Of a stretch of 64,000 nucleotides of DNA, positions 53,556 through 61,616 are shown one piece after another. Positions within the stretch are counted from its first letter, which is position 1. Each line of letters starts with the position of its first letter. Both the position numbers and the translations under genes were made by a program. The stretch comes from CAYFZO01 sp965211995 (lineage in GTDB: Bacteria > Pseudomonadota > Gammaproteobacteria > Poriferisulfidales > Oxydemutatoraceae), in contig OZ243040.1 of assembly GCA_965211995.1 (NCBI GenBank), positions 1,488,001 through 1,552,000 of the forward strand. The letters are read 5' to 3'. The notes beneath the pieces are model-generated. The model ran no database searches and had not been told where the DNA came from. It saw only the letters and a list, made by a program, of their open reading frames with translations.

Positions 53556-54087
53556 GTCGAAACGAGCCGACGCGCCGCTAAGGGCGGTGTTTTACAGCGC
53601 ACCCCATGTTCCTTTGCCGGATGACGACCCGCCGCTCCGCGCTTCATGCACGCGACGTGCGGATTGCGGCGCGCGGTCTTTGAGCACGGCTGACGTTCGC
53701 GCGGACTGCGTGTCGGTGGACGTGGAGGCGTTTCAGCAAACCGTTACAAAACGACATTCACAAGCAAACCCGCTGACAGATCGCGTTCAAACGCAGCCTC
53801 GTCCATGCGCCGCCCGGAAGCGAGCGCCGCCTCCATCTCGCGTATCAAGCGCTTCCCGAACTCGCCGCCGCCGTCCGGTGTTGCGCACGATACACCCGGC
53901 GATCCAAACCGTTTGATGCAAACCAAAGTCGCTTCATTGCGGGGCATTGGTATCGCGGTCACCTCCCGGTCTCTTACGCCGTCCGCTTTAACGCCATGAT
54001 CCGGCGAGCACGCAATCCCGACTGTTGTGCCGCCGCCTCCCGCTTTGCCACGCACGACCGCCGCCGCGGGACGCCGCCGCGCCTGCT
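53556..54087. other. Intergenic region after nqrA, no supported gene
   Basis: This 532-bp stretch between nqrA and the convergent pstB end shows no nqrB start. A minus-strand frame at 53744-54091 (ending AAFERDLSAGLLVNVVL) has fairly protein-like composition but no start context or family I recognise; it could be a fragment. The other frames are arginine-rich shadows. Confidence 0.45.
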
Positions 54088-54903
54088 TCATCCAAACCGC
54101 CCGGTGATGTATTGCTCGGTCAATTCATGCAGCGGATTGGTGAAGATCCGTTTGGTGCTGCCGACCTCGATCAGGTGGCCGAGATGGAAGTACGCGGTGC
54201 GCTGTGACACGCGCGCAGCCTGCTGCATCGAGTGCGTGACGATCACGATCGCGTAATTGCGGCTGAGTTCGCCGATCAGTTCCTCGATCTTCGCGGTCGC
54301 GATCGGATCGAGCGCCGAGCACGGTTCGTCCATCAGGATCACTTCGGGGCCGACCGAGATCGCGCGGGCGATGCACAGCCGCTGTTGCTGGCCGCCCGAC
54401 AGGCTGGTGCCCGGATGATCAATGCGGTCTTTGACTTCGTGCAGCAACCCGGCGCGCTCGAGGCTCCCGTGCACAACCTCGTCGAGTTCGCTGCGGTTTT
54501 GGGTCAGCCCGTGAATGCGCGGGCCGTAAGCGACGTTGTCGTAGATGGACTTGGGAAACGGGTTGGGTTTTTGGAAGACCATGCCGACTTTCGCGCGCAG
54601 TTCGACCACGTCCATCTTCTTGTCGTAGATGTCCTCGCCGTCGAGCAGCACCTGCCCCTCGACCCGGCACCCCTCGATGGTGTCGTTCATCCGGTTCAGG
54701 CAGCGCAGCAGAGTGGATTTGCCGCAGCCCGACGGGCCGATCATCGCGGTCACCTGGTTGTTGCCGAGGTCCATGCCGACGTTTTTGAGCGCGTGCTTTT
54801 CGCCGTAATAGACGTCCACGTCGCGGATTGATATGCGCGGATTCTCGACGTGGATCTCTCCGACCGTGGCTGCGGAGGCGGTGTCTGTGGGGTCGGCGAC
54901 CAT
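54088..54903 (-). CDS. pstB: Phosphate ABC transporter ATPase
   Basis: PstB powers high-affinity phosphate import. The 271-residue product has DVDVYYGEKHALKNVGMDLG, Walker A GPSGCGKSTLLRCLNRMND, the signature SLSGGQQQRLCIARAISVGP, Walker B VILMDEPCSALDPIAT and the H-loop IVIVTHSMQQAARVS, all of the PstB group. It lies 4 bp after pstA in the pstCAB operon. phoU, usually next, is not downstream: it sits divergently beyond pstC. Confidence 0.97.
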   Translation of the reverse strand: MVADPTDTASAATVGEIHVENPRISIRDVDVYYGEKHALKNVGMDLGNNQVTAMIGPSGCGKSTLLRCLNRMNDTIEGCRVEGQVLLDGEDIYDKKMDVVELRAKVGMVFQKPNPFPKSIYDNVAYGPRIHGLTQNRSELDEVVHGSLERAGLLHEVKDRIDHPGTSLSGGQQQRLCIARAISVGPEVILMDEPCSALDPIATAKIEELIGELSRNYAIVIVTHSMQQAARVSQRTAYFHLGHLIEVGSTKRIFTNPLHELTEQYITGRFG

Positions 54904-54907
54904 GAAT

Positions 54908-56221
54908 CTACCAGCGGCGCTCGAAGCGTTTGCGCAGGATTATAGCCGTGAGATTGATCACGATCAGGAAAGCGAGCAGCACCATGATCGCGGCCGCGGT
55001 GCGCTCGACGAAAGCGCGTTCCGGGCTTTTCGCCCACTGATAGATCTGCACCGGCAGCGCCGCCGAGGGATCGGTGGCCGCGGTCGGAACGTCGGCGATG
55101 AAAGCGACCATGCCGATCATCAGCAGCGGCGCGCTTTCGCCGAGCGCCTGCGCCATGCCGATGATCGAACCGGTCAGCATCCCGGGCAGCGCCAGCGGCA
55201 GTATGTGATGCAGCACGGTTTGTATATGAGAAGCGCCCAGCCCGAGCGCGGCCTCGCGTATTGACGGCGACACCGACTTGATCGAGGCGCGGCTCGCGAT
55301 GATCACCGTCGGCAAGGTCATCAGCGAGAGCACAATGCCGCCGACCAGCGGGGTCGAACGCGGCAGTCCGAAGAAGTTGATCAATATCGCGAGTCCCAGC
55401 AGCCCGAAAATGATCGAGGGCACCGCGGCCAGATTGTTGATATTGATCTCGATCAGGTCGGTGAAACGGTTTTTGGGCGCGAACTCTTCGAGGTAGATTG
55501 CGGTGGCGATACCGATCGGGAACGACAGTACAAAGGCGATCAGCAGGGCATACATCGAGCCGATCAGCGCGCCGAGTATGCCGGCCTGCTCGGGTTCCCT
55601 CGAATCACCGCGGGTGAAAAAGGCGGTGTTGAACTGCTTGTCGAGGCGCCGCTCGGACAACAACCGGTCAACGTGCGCGAGCATGCGGTCGTCGAGGCGC
55701 CTTTCCGACTCCGGCAGCGTGCGGTCTATATGCCCCTTGACCAGTTGGTCCACTTCATCGTCGGCGCTCAGCCACAGCGACACCGTGCGCCCCGCGAGGT
55801 CCGGTTGTGCGGCGACCATCCGGCGCAACTCAAAATACGCGAACGGACTGACCAGCCGCGACACCCTTTTCTTGTCGGCGCGTGAAGTCGCGTCCGGGAA
55901 CAACTCGTAGAGCGCACGTTTGACCGCGCGGTTGAAGTCCACGCCGACGAAGCGCTGGTCGGCCGCGGCCCGGACGAACGCGGGCGCCGACAGATCAACG
56001 TCCAAGCGTATTTTGGTCTGCTGGAAAGCGCTGTAGCCGTTGGCGAAAATGCTGATGAACAACAGCGCGAGGAACGCCAGCGCCAGCGTTACCGACAGCA
56101 CGCCGTAGAACCGGAACCGCCTTTCAGCGGCGTAGCGGCGGGCGAGTTTCGCCCTGAACCGGTTCACTCCGTGCTCCTCACGCAGGCGGGCACGCACAGA
56201 AAAATACCGCTTTGCTTTCAT
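54908..56221 (-). CDS. pstA: Phosphate ABC transporter permease PstA, long form
   Basis: Inner-membrane permease partner of PstC. The first 190 residues contain one membrane helix and a soluble periplasmic-like domain (DVDLSAPAFVRAAADQRFVG ... HVDRLLSERRLDKQFNTAFF), the extension known as DUF3333 in many proteobacteria. The rest is the permease proper with five or six helices and the ABC-binding EAA loop IREAALGLGASHIQTVLHHI. The 437-residue length fits this long class rather than the roughly 295-residue E. coli protein. Confidence 0.94.
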   Translation of the reverse strand: MKAKRYFSVRARLREEHGVNRFRAKLARRYAAERRFRFYGVLSVTLALAFLALLFISIFANGYSAFQQTKIRLDVDLSAPAFVRAAADQRFVGVDFNRAVKRALYELFPDATSRADKKRVSRLVSPFAYFELRRMVAAQPDLAGRTVSLWLSADDEVDQLVKGHIDRTLPESERRLDDRMLAHVDRLLSERRLDKQFNTAFFTRGDSREPEQAGILGALIGSMYALLIAFVLSFPIGIATAIYLEEFAPKNRFTDLIEININNLAAVPSIIFGLLGLAILINFFGLPRSTPLVGGIVLSLMTLPTVIIASRASIKSVSPSIREAALGLGASHIQTVLHHILPLALPGMLTGSIIGMAQALGESAPLLMIGMVAFIADVPTAATDPSAALPVQIYQWAKSPERAFVERTAAAIMVLLAFLIVINLTAIILRKRFERRW

Positions 56222-56302
56222 TGAACCCCCCGATATTGCCGCGTTGCCGCCATCACGCCCCGCGCCCGGCCGCCACCCCTCGTGAGCAACGCGGGCCGAT
56301 GC

Positions 56303-57637
56303 TCACTCATATTTTTCCCGGTATTTTCTGACGGTCCTGAGCGCGATCATGTTCAGCGTCAGGGTCGCGAAAAACAAAGTCAGGCCGAGCGCGAAAGCCA
56401 CGAGCGTCTTGGGGCTGTCGAATTCCTGGTCGCCGACCAGCACCGTGACGATCTGCACGGTGACCGTCGTTACCGCCTCGAACGGATTGGCCGTGAGGTT
56501 GGCCGCGAACCCGGCGGCCATCACCACGATCATGGTCTCGCCGATCGCGCGCGAGACCGCGAGCAGCACGCCGCCGACGATGCCCGGCAGCGCCGCCGGC
56601 ACGATCACGTGCACGATGGTCTCCGAGCGCGTCGCGCCCAGCCCGTAAGAACCTTCGCGCAGTGCTTGCGGCACCGCGTTGATCGCGTCATCCGACAGCG
56701 ACGAGATGAACGGGATGAGCATGATCCCCATCGTCAGCCCCGCGGCGAGCGCGCTCTCGGACGACACGCTCAAGCCGAACGTCGCGCCCGCCTCGCGCAG
56801 CATCGGCGCGACGGTCAGCGCCGCAAAGAAACCGTACACCACGGTCGGAACACCCGCGAGCACTTCGAGCAGCGGCTTCACCGTCGCGCGGGTCGCGGCG
56901 GCGGCGTATTCCGACAGATACAGCGCCGCCATCAGCCCGATCGGCACCGCCACCAGCATCGCGATCAGCGAGATCAGCAAAGTGCCGGCAAACAAAGGCA
57001 CCGATCCGTACGACCCCGGCGTCGCCTGCGGCGCCCACGTGGTGCCGAACAAAAACTCGGACACCGGCACCACACTGAAAAAGCGCAGACTCTCGAACAA
57101 CACCGACATCACGATCCCGATCGTGGTCAGGATCGCGATGGTCGAGCACGCCAGCAGTATGAATTTCAGGATTGCCTCGACGCGCCGGCGCGCGTTGAAG
57201 CCCGTGCGCATGCGCCTGAATGCGAGGATTGCGCCGATCACGATCAACGCGGCGGCGATCACCGCGAGCGCGGTTCTGCTGGCACGCCTGAACTCGCGGT
57301 AAGCCGCGACCGCAGCCGCGACGCGGGGGTCTTCCTCGAAAGCCCCGTCTGCCGCCGCCGCGGGAATTTTGGCGAGCAGGACTTCGCGTTCGAGCGGGTT
57401 GTCCGTCGCCTGCACGTGCGGCGCGACCAAGTGGCGTAAAACGCCCGCTTCCCCGAGGCTCCACAGCGCGACCATCAGCAGGGCGGGCGCGGTGCACGAC
57501 AGAGCGACGTGCCATTTGTAATAAGCCGGATTGCCGTGCACGTGCGCCGCACCGGCACGCGTCAAACGCTTGCCGGCAAGAATGTAGGCGCCGGTCGCCA
57601 CCGCAAGCAACACGATTGTGATTGAAAACAGTGTCAT
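56303..57637 (-). CDS. pstC: Phosphate ABC transporter permease PstC, long form
   Basis: Membrane permease of the phosphate importer. The ATG at 57637 follows GAGGGA at good distance, better than an ATG five codons upstream. The product (444 residues) has an N-terminal two-helix and charged region before the permease core (EFLFGTTWAPQATPGSYGSV, LAGVPTVVYGFFAALTVAP, the EAA loop LREGSYGLGATRSETIVHVI). E. coli PstC is about 320 residues; the extension is typical of this long branch. No pstS is present in the window. A Pho box and -10 element lie directly upstream. Confidence 0.95.
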   Translation of the reverse strand: MTLFSITIVLLAVATGAYILAGKRLTRAGAAHVHGNPAYYKWHVALSCTAPALLMVALWSLGEAGVLRHLVAPHVQATDNPLEREVLLAKIPAAAADGAFEEDPRVAAAVAAYREFRRASRTALAVIAAALIVIGAILAFRRMRTGFNARRRVEAILKFILLACSTIAILTTIGIVMSVLFESLRFFSVVPVSEFLFGTTWAPQATPGSYGSVPLFAGTLLISLIAMLVAVPIGLMAALYLSEYAAAATRATVKPLLEVLAGVPTVVYGFFAALTVAPMLREAGATFGLSVSSESALAAGLTMGIMLIPFISSLSDDAINAVPQALREGSYGLGATRSETIVHVIVPAALPGIVGGVLLAVSRAIGETMIVVMAAGFAANLTANPFEAVTTVTVQIVTVLVGDQEFDSPKTLVAFALGLTLFFATLTLNMIALRTVRKYREKYE

Positions 57638-57675
57638 CGCCGTTTCCCTCAAGATGCGCTCCCGCCGAGCCTGTC

Positions 57676-57720
57676 TTTATATGCAAGGAATATTACAAAG
57701 TGATGACTAACTTGTAACAG
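57676..57720 (-). promoter_or_regulatory. Pho box and promoter of pstC
   Basis: Read on the minus strand, three 7-mers CTGTTAC, TAGTCAT and TTGTAAT (57720-57692) are spaced by exactly 4 bp, the 11-bp periodicity of PhoB sites (consensus half CTGTCAT). About 10 bp further is CATATAAAG, a good -10. The Pho box would replace the -35 element, so phosphate starvation should induce pstCAB. Confidence 0.8.
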
Positions 57721-57817
57721 CGGCGGTTCGCGGCCGCCGCCCCGGACAAAATGCGCACCCGCCCGGCCCGCCTCGCCGCCCGCGGACGGCGCAAGCCCCT
57801 GCGCCGGGGAAGATCAA

Positions 57818-58061
57818 TCAAGCGGAAACCAACTCATCCGCCATTAATGCTGCTTGTTCGAGTATTCTGTCCGTTGCTATTCGCTGTTCATCAGGTGGGT
57901 AGCCGTATTGCTTCAAAAGCCGTTTAACAATAGTCCTGAGTTTGGCCCGTACGCTTTCTTTGATGGTCCAGTCATTCGTCCGATGACAAGTAGGCATACC
58001 CCTGCTTTTCCAGCAGTTCTATGGTGAGATTTTCAACGTCGGATTCGTGCAGAGCGGGCAT
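57818..58061 (-). pseudogene. hsdR remnant: start and end joined by a large internal deletion
   Basis: The ATG at 58061 opens MPALHESDVENLTIELLEKQ, an HsdR N-terminus, which runs 29 residues to a TGA. In the next frame the sequence continues as DWTIKESVRAKLRTIVKRLL and KQYGYPPDEQRIATDRILEQ to a TGA at 57820, the typical last 50 residues of an HsdR. The roughly 900-1000 residues between them, with nuclease and helicase, are gone. It follows the DUF4143 gene by 6 bp on the same strand. It is the tail of a decayed type I locus. Confidence 0.75.
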
Positions 58062-58067
58062 AATTTT

Positions 58068-59312
58068 TTATGTTGTCTCCCAAAGTTTACGCAACGGCAG
58101 AGCATACAAGTTTTTCCCAAAGCTCAGCGTGTTGTTGCCGTTGTAGAGCAACACACCACCCGCGAAACGCTTGCCCGTCGCATCTTGTAGTTTACGCAGT
58201 CCCTTGAAGTCGGAGGTTTTTACCGTGGCCGATGCCTTTACTTCCACTCCCGCCAGGGCGGTTACCCCTCGTTCTATCACAATGTCCACTTCCACACCGT
58301 CCCTGTCCCGGAAGTGATGGAAAGTATGCGGTCGAATATGCCCGCTTGCCTGCCGCTTGAGTTCCTGAAAAACAAATGTCTCAAGAATATGACCGTGCAG
58401 GACGTGATTTTTTGCAAGTTCCGAACTGTTGAGGTTCAGCAAAGCGCAGACAATTCCAGTATCTCCGATATGAAGTTTGGGGGCTTTTACCAATCGCTTG
58501 GTGTAATTACTGTGCCATGCCGGCAGAATTTCCAGCAAAAACAATTTTTCAAGCAGCGTCAGGTAACTCCGAATGGTCAGCCTGTTAAGTTGGAAAGAAG
58601 ACGCCAAACCATTCACACTCAAAAGCCGGGACGTGTGCGACGCCGCCAATTTAATCAGTTGAGATAGCGCTTTGAGCGAGTGAATGTTCGCAATGTCCGG
58701 CACATCGCGTTCAATGATGGTCTCAATGTAGGATTTATACCACCTGGCTCGTCTTGGCTCCGTGGAGCGTTTAAGCGCTTCCGGGTAACCGCCGGTAACA
58801 ATGCGGTTTATGATCTGGTTCTTTCCAGGTTGTTCTTGTTGTACCGTGAAGTTCGGCGAAAACAAGCAATCCAAAAAGCCTGGTTTGATCTGTTCAATTT
58901 CACTTTGCGCTAAAGGATGTAATCCGATGATGCCCATTCGACCGGCCAGCGAATCGTTGATTTTGGAAAATTGCAAAACTCTCATTGAACCCGTCAAAAT
59001 AAAGCGCCCGGGCTTACGGCTACGATCCACTGACAATTTAATAGATGTAAAAAGTTTGGGAACCCTTTGCACTTCGTCCAATATGACGCGTTCCGGCAAA
59101 GAATTCATAAAACCTGCGGGGTCATCCTCGGCAAAATTTTTCGTGGCCTCATCATCAAAAGTGAAGTAAGCATACCCGTCCGTTTCTCCCACCATTTGGG
59201 CAAGCGTGGTCTTGCCACACTGACGCGGCCCCTGTAGCAGAACAACGGGGGTATCCTCCAGCGCCTCCCGCAGGCGCGGCTCAATATGGCGCTTGTAAAT
59301 GGGCATATTCAT
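58068..59312 (-). CDS. AAA ATPase with DUF4143
   Basis: A 414-residue protein of the widespread AAA_14/DUF4143 group: Walker A VVLLQGPRQCGKTTLAQMVG, Walker B LPERVILDEVQRVPKLFTSI, sensor RFILTGSMRVL, and a C-terminal DUF4143 domain with a nuclease-like core (RDRDGVEVDIVIERGVTALA ... GVEVKASATVKTSDFKGL), where D and ExK positions are kept. Members are often near defence genes and their function is not settled. It is intact, although its neighbours hsdS and hsdR on the same strand are ruined. Confidence 0.88.
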   Translation of the reverse strand: MNMPIYKRHIEPRLREALEDTPVVLLQGPRQCGKTTLAQMVGETDGYAYFTFDDEATKNFAEDDPAGFMNSLPERVILDEVQRVPKLFTSIKLSVDRSRKPGRFILTGSMRVLQFSKINDSLAGRMGIIGLHPLAQSEIEQIKPGFLDCLFSPNFTVQQEQPGKNQIINRIVTGGYPEALKRSTEPRRARWYKSYIETIIERDVPDIANIHSLKALSQLIKLAASHTSRLLSVNGLASSFQLNRLTIRSYLTLLEKLFLLEILPAWHSNYTKRLVKAPKLHIGDTGIVCALLNLNSSELAKNHVLHGHILETFVFQELKRQASGHIRPHTFHHFRDRDGVEVDIVIERGVTALAGVEVKASATVKTSDFKGLRKLQDATGKRFAGGVLLYNGNNTLSFGKNLYALPLRKLWETT

Positions 59313-59315
59313 AGC

Positions 59316-59405
59316 GGCTGATTGTTAGTCTAGACCCCGGCTGATTGCTAGTTTGAAGCGCCTTCAATTGCTATTTTAGGGCGCGTCTAATTGTCAGCCT
59401 ACGGT
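59316..59405. repeat. Degenerate 23-24 bp tandem repeats before the DUF4143 gene
   Basis: Four related units in a row share the core CTGATTGTTAG / CTGATTGCTAG / TCAATTGCTAT / CTAATTGTCAG at roughly 23-bp spacing. They lie directly upstream of the ATPase start and could be operator sites or decayed filler. Confidence 0.35.
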
Positions 59406-59767
59406 CAAGGATGGATGGATACCGCCCAGCATTATATCGGCTAAGCGAAAGTGTTTTAAGAAAATAGTAAATAAAATTGCAATTATTTTTGTGAAAGTCT
59501 TTACCCCACAGAGTTGTATCTAATGGCCAGAAATTTTCTTTAACAAAAAATTTCTCCCAATGTTTCGCTACGCCCCGTAACAATGCCCGGTGCTTTTACT
59601 TTGTAATCATCATGAGTACCATCTTGACCATTGGAAACCATTAACGGGTATTCCCCAAGCGTTCTTTTGCTTTTTGGCAAGTCAAATCCCCTTTGGAAGG
59701 TTACAACATCCCCCAACTTCACTTCCCGCCAACCTTTACTATTCTTCACTTTTTGTATTGTCTCCAT
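59371..59767 (-). pseudogene. hsdS remnant, first target-recognition domain only, frameshifted
   Basis: From the ATG at 59767 the frame reads METIQKVKNSKGWREVKLGD then VVTFQRGFDLPKSKRTLGEY, a normal HsdS start, to TGRSETLGEIF. A run of six T near 59545-59551 then shifts the frame, and the domain continues as VKENFWPLDTTLWGKDF and NFIYYFLKTLSLSRYNAG. Beyond this the similarity ends and the frame closes at 59371. The conserved helices and the second domain are missing. It overlaps the 80-residue gene upstream. Confidence 0.8.
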
Positions 59768-59981
59768 AAAGTTCAATTGCAGGAGTGGAGATTTTAATTT
59801 CTTCTTGTTTGTGTGCGTCTTCATACTCCCCACAATACCAATTCTTTTGTTCTGGGCTGGGAAAAACATTTAACTCGTCAATCTTGAGAATATCATTGTA
59901 ACCACCTTCATATCCTCTGATGACAACCTTCTTGTCAGGGTCGTGCTTTCCCAATTCTTTGATTAACTCTTGTACTTTCAT
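59739..59981 (-). CDS. Small acidic protein associated with the type I remnant
   Basis: An 80-residue protein, MKVQELIKELGKHDPDKKVV at the start followed by IRGYEGGYNDILKID, the pattern of small conserved proteins that accompany type I restriction genes in various bacteria. It overlaps the hsdS remnant by 29 bp and is itself intact. The Pho-box copy upstream (60248-60276) points toward it. Function unknown. Confidence 0.6.
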   Translation of the reverse strand: MKVQELIKELGKHDPDKKVVIRGYEGGYNDILKIDELNVFPSPEQKNWYCGEYEDAHKQEEIKISTPAIELYGDNTKSEE

Positions 59982-60186
59982 CGTTCATACCTCTAGTTTT
60001 ACTTTTGCCATTGGCTTACCGGCGGAGAGACCTTGCAAATCCAGCGCATCGGCCGCTGCATCAGGGGATTTTACCGCGTTGTCCGGATCCGGCAGAACGG
60101 GGGATGAATGACTGCGCACAACATTGAATCAACGTGCTGCGCTTCCGGGAAACCCGCGGCACCGCTGCCTGCGATGCGTTCAAGCA

Positions 60187-60288
60187 ATGCCATCGCCGTT
60201 TCCCCCGGGAGGCGCTCCCGCCGAATCTGTCTCTATCCGAAAGGCGTATTACAAAGTGATGACCAACTTGTGACAGCGGCGGTTCGCG
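60187..60288 (-). repeat. Second copy of the pstC leader with Pho box
   Basis: Aligns without gaps to 57631-57732 with about 16 differences in 102 positions, including the region of the pstC start codon. The Pho box is kept at 60248-60276 (7-mers CTGTCAC, TGGTCAT and TTGTAAT, 4-bp spacing). It is in the same orientation as the pstC copy, so it points to the decayed type I module, away from phoU. Confidence 0.85.
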
Positions 60289-60327
60289 CTTGTCCAATGC
60301 GTTTTGTATGTTTACAATTGTAGAATT

Positions 60328-61014
60328 ATGGCCGTAGCAGACCTCAGCAACCACACCTCGGCGCGGTTCACCGCCGCGCTGGACCGGATGCGCGACATGA
60401 TGCTGAAGATGGGCGGCTCGGTCGAAGTGCGCGTGTCGAAGGTGGTCAAGGCGCTCGACACCAGGGACGTCGAAACCGCCAGAATGGTTGCGAAGTCCGA
60501 CTACCAGATCAACGCGCTGGAGTTGGAGATTGACGAGGAGTGCGCGAACATCCTCGCGCTGCGCCAGCCGGTCGCGCGCGACCTGCGAATGGTCATCGCG
60601 GTATTGAAAGTCATCACCGACCTCGAGCGCATCGGCGACGAGGCGCAAAAAATTGCAAAGCAGATCCTGGAAATGGGGCAGGCCGAGATCCCGGCGAATC
60701 TCCAGCAGGAACTGAACAAGATCGGCCGGCACACGAGCAACATACTGCACAATGCGCTCGACGGCTTTGCGCGCACCCAAACCGGCGTGCTCAGCAAACT
60801 CACCGCCTGGGATCGGGAAATTGACAGTGAATGTAACGCGGCGGTCAACGCCTTCATAGACGCAGTAGCCGAGCGCCCCGTTGATATTAAACTGCTGCTC
60901 AACGCCCTGTGGTGCGCCAGATCGCTGGAGCGCATCGGCGATCACGCAAAGAATATCGGGGAATACGTCGTGTATCTGGTGGAAGGCAAAGACATCAGAC
61001 ACCCTCTCGAATAA
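60328..61014 (+). CDS. phoU: PhoU, phosphate signalling regulator
   Basis: PhoU links the Pst transporter to the PhoR/PhoB two-component system and represses it when phosphate is plentiful. The 228-residue product begins MAVADLSNHTSARFTAALDR and has the two three-helix repeats with metal-binding signatures ERIGDEAQKIAKQI and ERIGDHAKNIGEYVVYLVEG. It is normally the last gene of pstSCAB-phoU; here it is transcribed divergently from pstC and separated by 2.6 kb. An ATG eight codons upstream is a weaker start choice. Confidence 0.96.
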   Translation: MAVADLSNHTSARFTAALDRMRDMMLKMGGSVEVRVSKVVKALDTRDVETARMVAKSDYQINALELEIDEECANILALRQPVARDLRMVIAVLKVITDLERIGDEAQKIAKQILEMGQAEIPANLQQELNKIGRHTSNILHNALDGFARTQTGVLSKLTAWDREIDSECNAAVNAFIDAVAERPVDIKLLLNALWCARSLERIGDHAKNIGEYVVYLVEGKDIRHPLE

Positions 61015-61337
61015 GGCCGAGCACGTCCCCCCGAACCCCGGCTCGGAAAAGGCCGCACCCGCTGCGCCGATTGGCCGTCCGATTGGAAACGCCACAATGC
61101 GGCTCGGCCAAAGCCGCGCCCTCCCTCGCAATCACGCACGCGGAAACAACGGCCCTGCCGACTTCCAGTCCGAAGTGCGACAAAAACAAGAAGAGCAGGC
61201 CACTGAAAACCACTCCACCCTCGAGGGTGAGTCGGCCGGGCCGTAATCCGGCCGGCGGGGAAAATACAGAAGACGGCGCGGACGAGTGCCAGAGGATGAC
61301 GGGGCAATGTCGCACTTCAGACTTGAATCCGGCCCGC

Positions 61338-61600
61338 GCAGAACATAACGCCCCGCTTCACCGATGCAATTACACACGCGGAAACGACGCGCCCTCTTGC
61401 AGAACATAACGCCTCGCTCCCGTCTCACCAATACAATTACGCACGCAGAAACAACACGCTTTCTTGCAGAACATAACGCTCCGATCCTGCTTCACCGATG
61501 CAATTACACACGCGGAAACAACACGCCCTCTTGCAGAACATAACGCCCCGCTCCCGCTTCACCGATGCGATTACACACACGGAAACGACAACGGGGACGC
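61338..61600. repeat. 67-bp tandem repeat array, four units
   Basis: Units begin GCAGAACATAACG at 61338, 61399, 61466 and 61533; spacing is 61, 67 and 67 bp. Each contains ATTACACACGCGGAAAC. A more degenerate partial unit is seen near 61128-61155. Units are contiguous with no unique spacers, so this is not CRISPR. The array fills most of the 602-bp gap between the convergent phoU and argF; nothing else is seen in the gap. Confidence 0.85.
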
Positions 61601-61616
61601 TCAAACGCGACCGCGC

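Noticed and set aside
53744..54091. Minus-strand 115-residue frame downstream of pstB
   Set aside because: Composition is somewhat protein-like, but no start context, family motif or operon link supports it.
61338..61600. CRISPR array
   Set aside because: Units are directly contiguous without unique spacers, the unit is 67 bp, and no cas genes are present.
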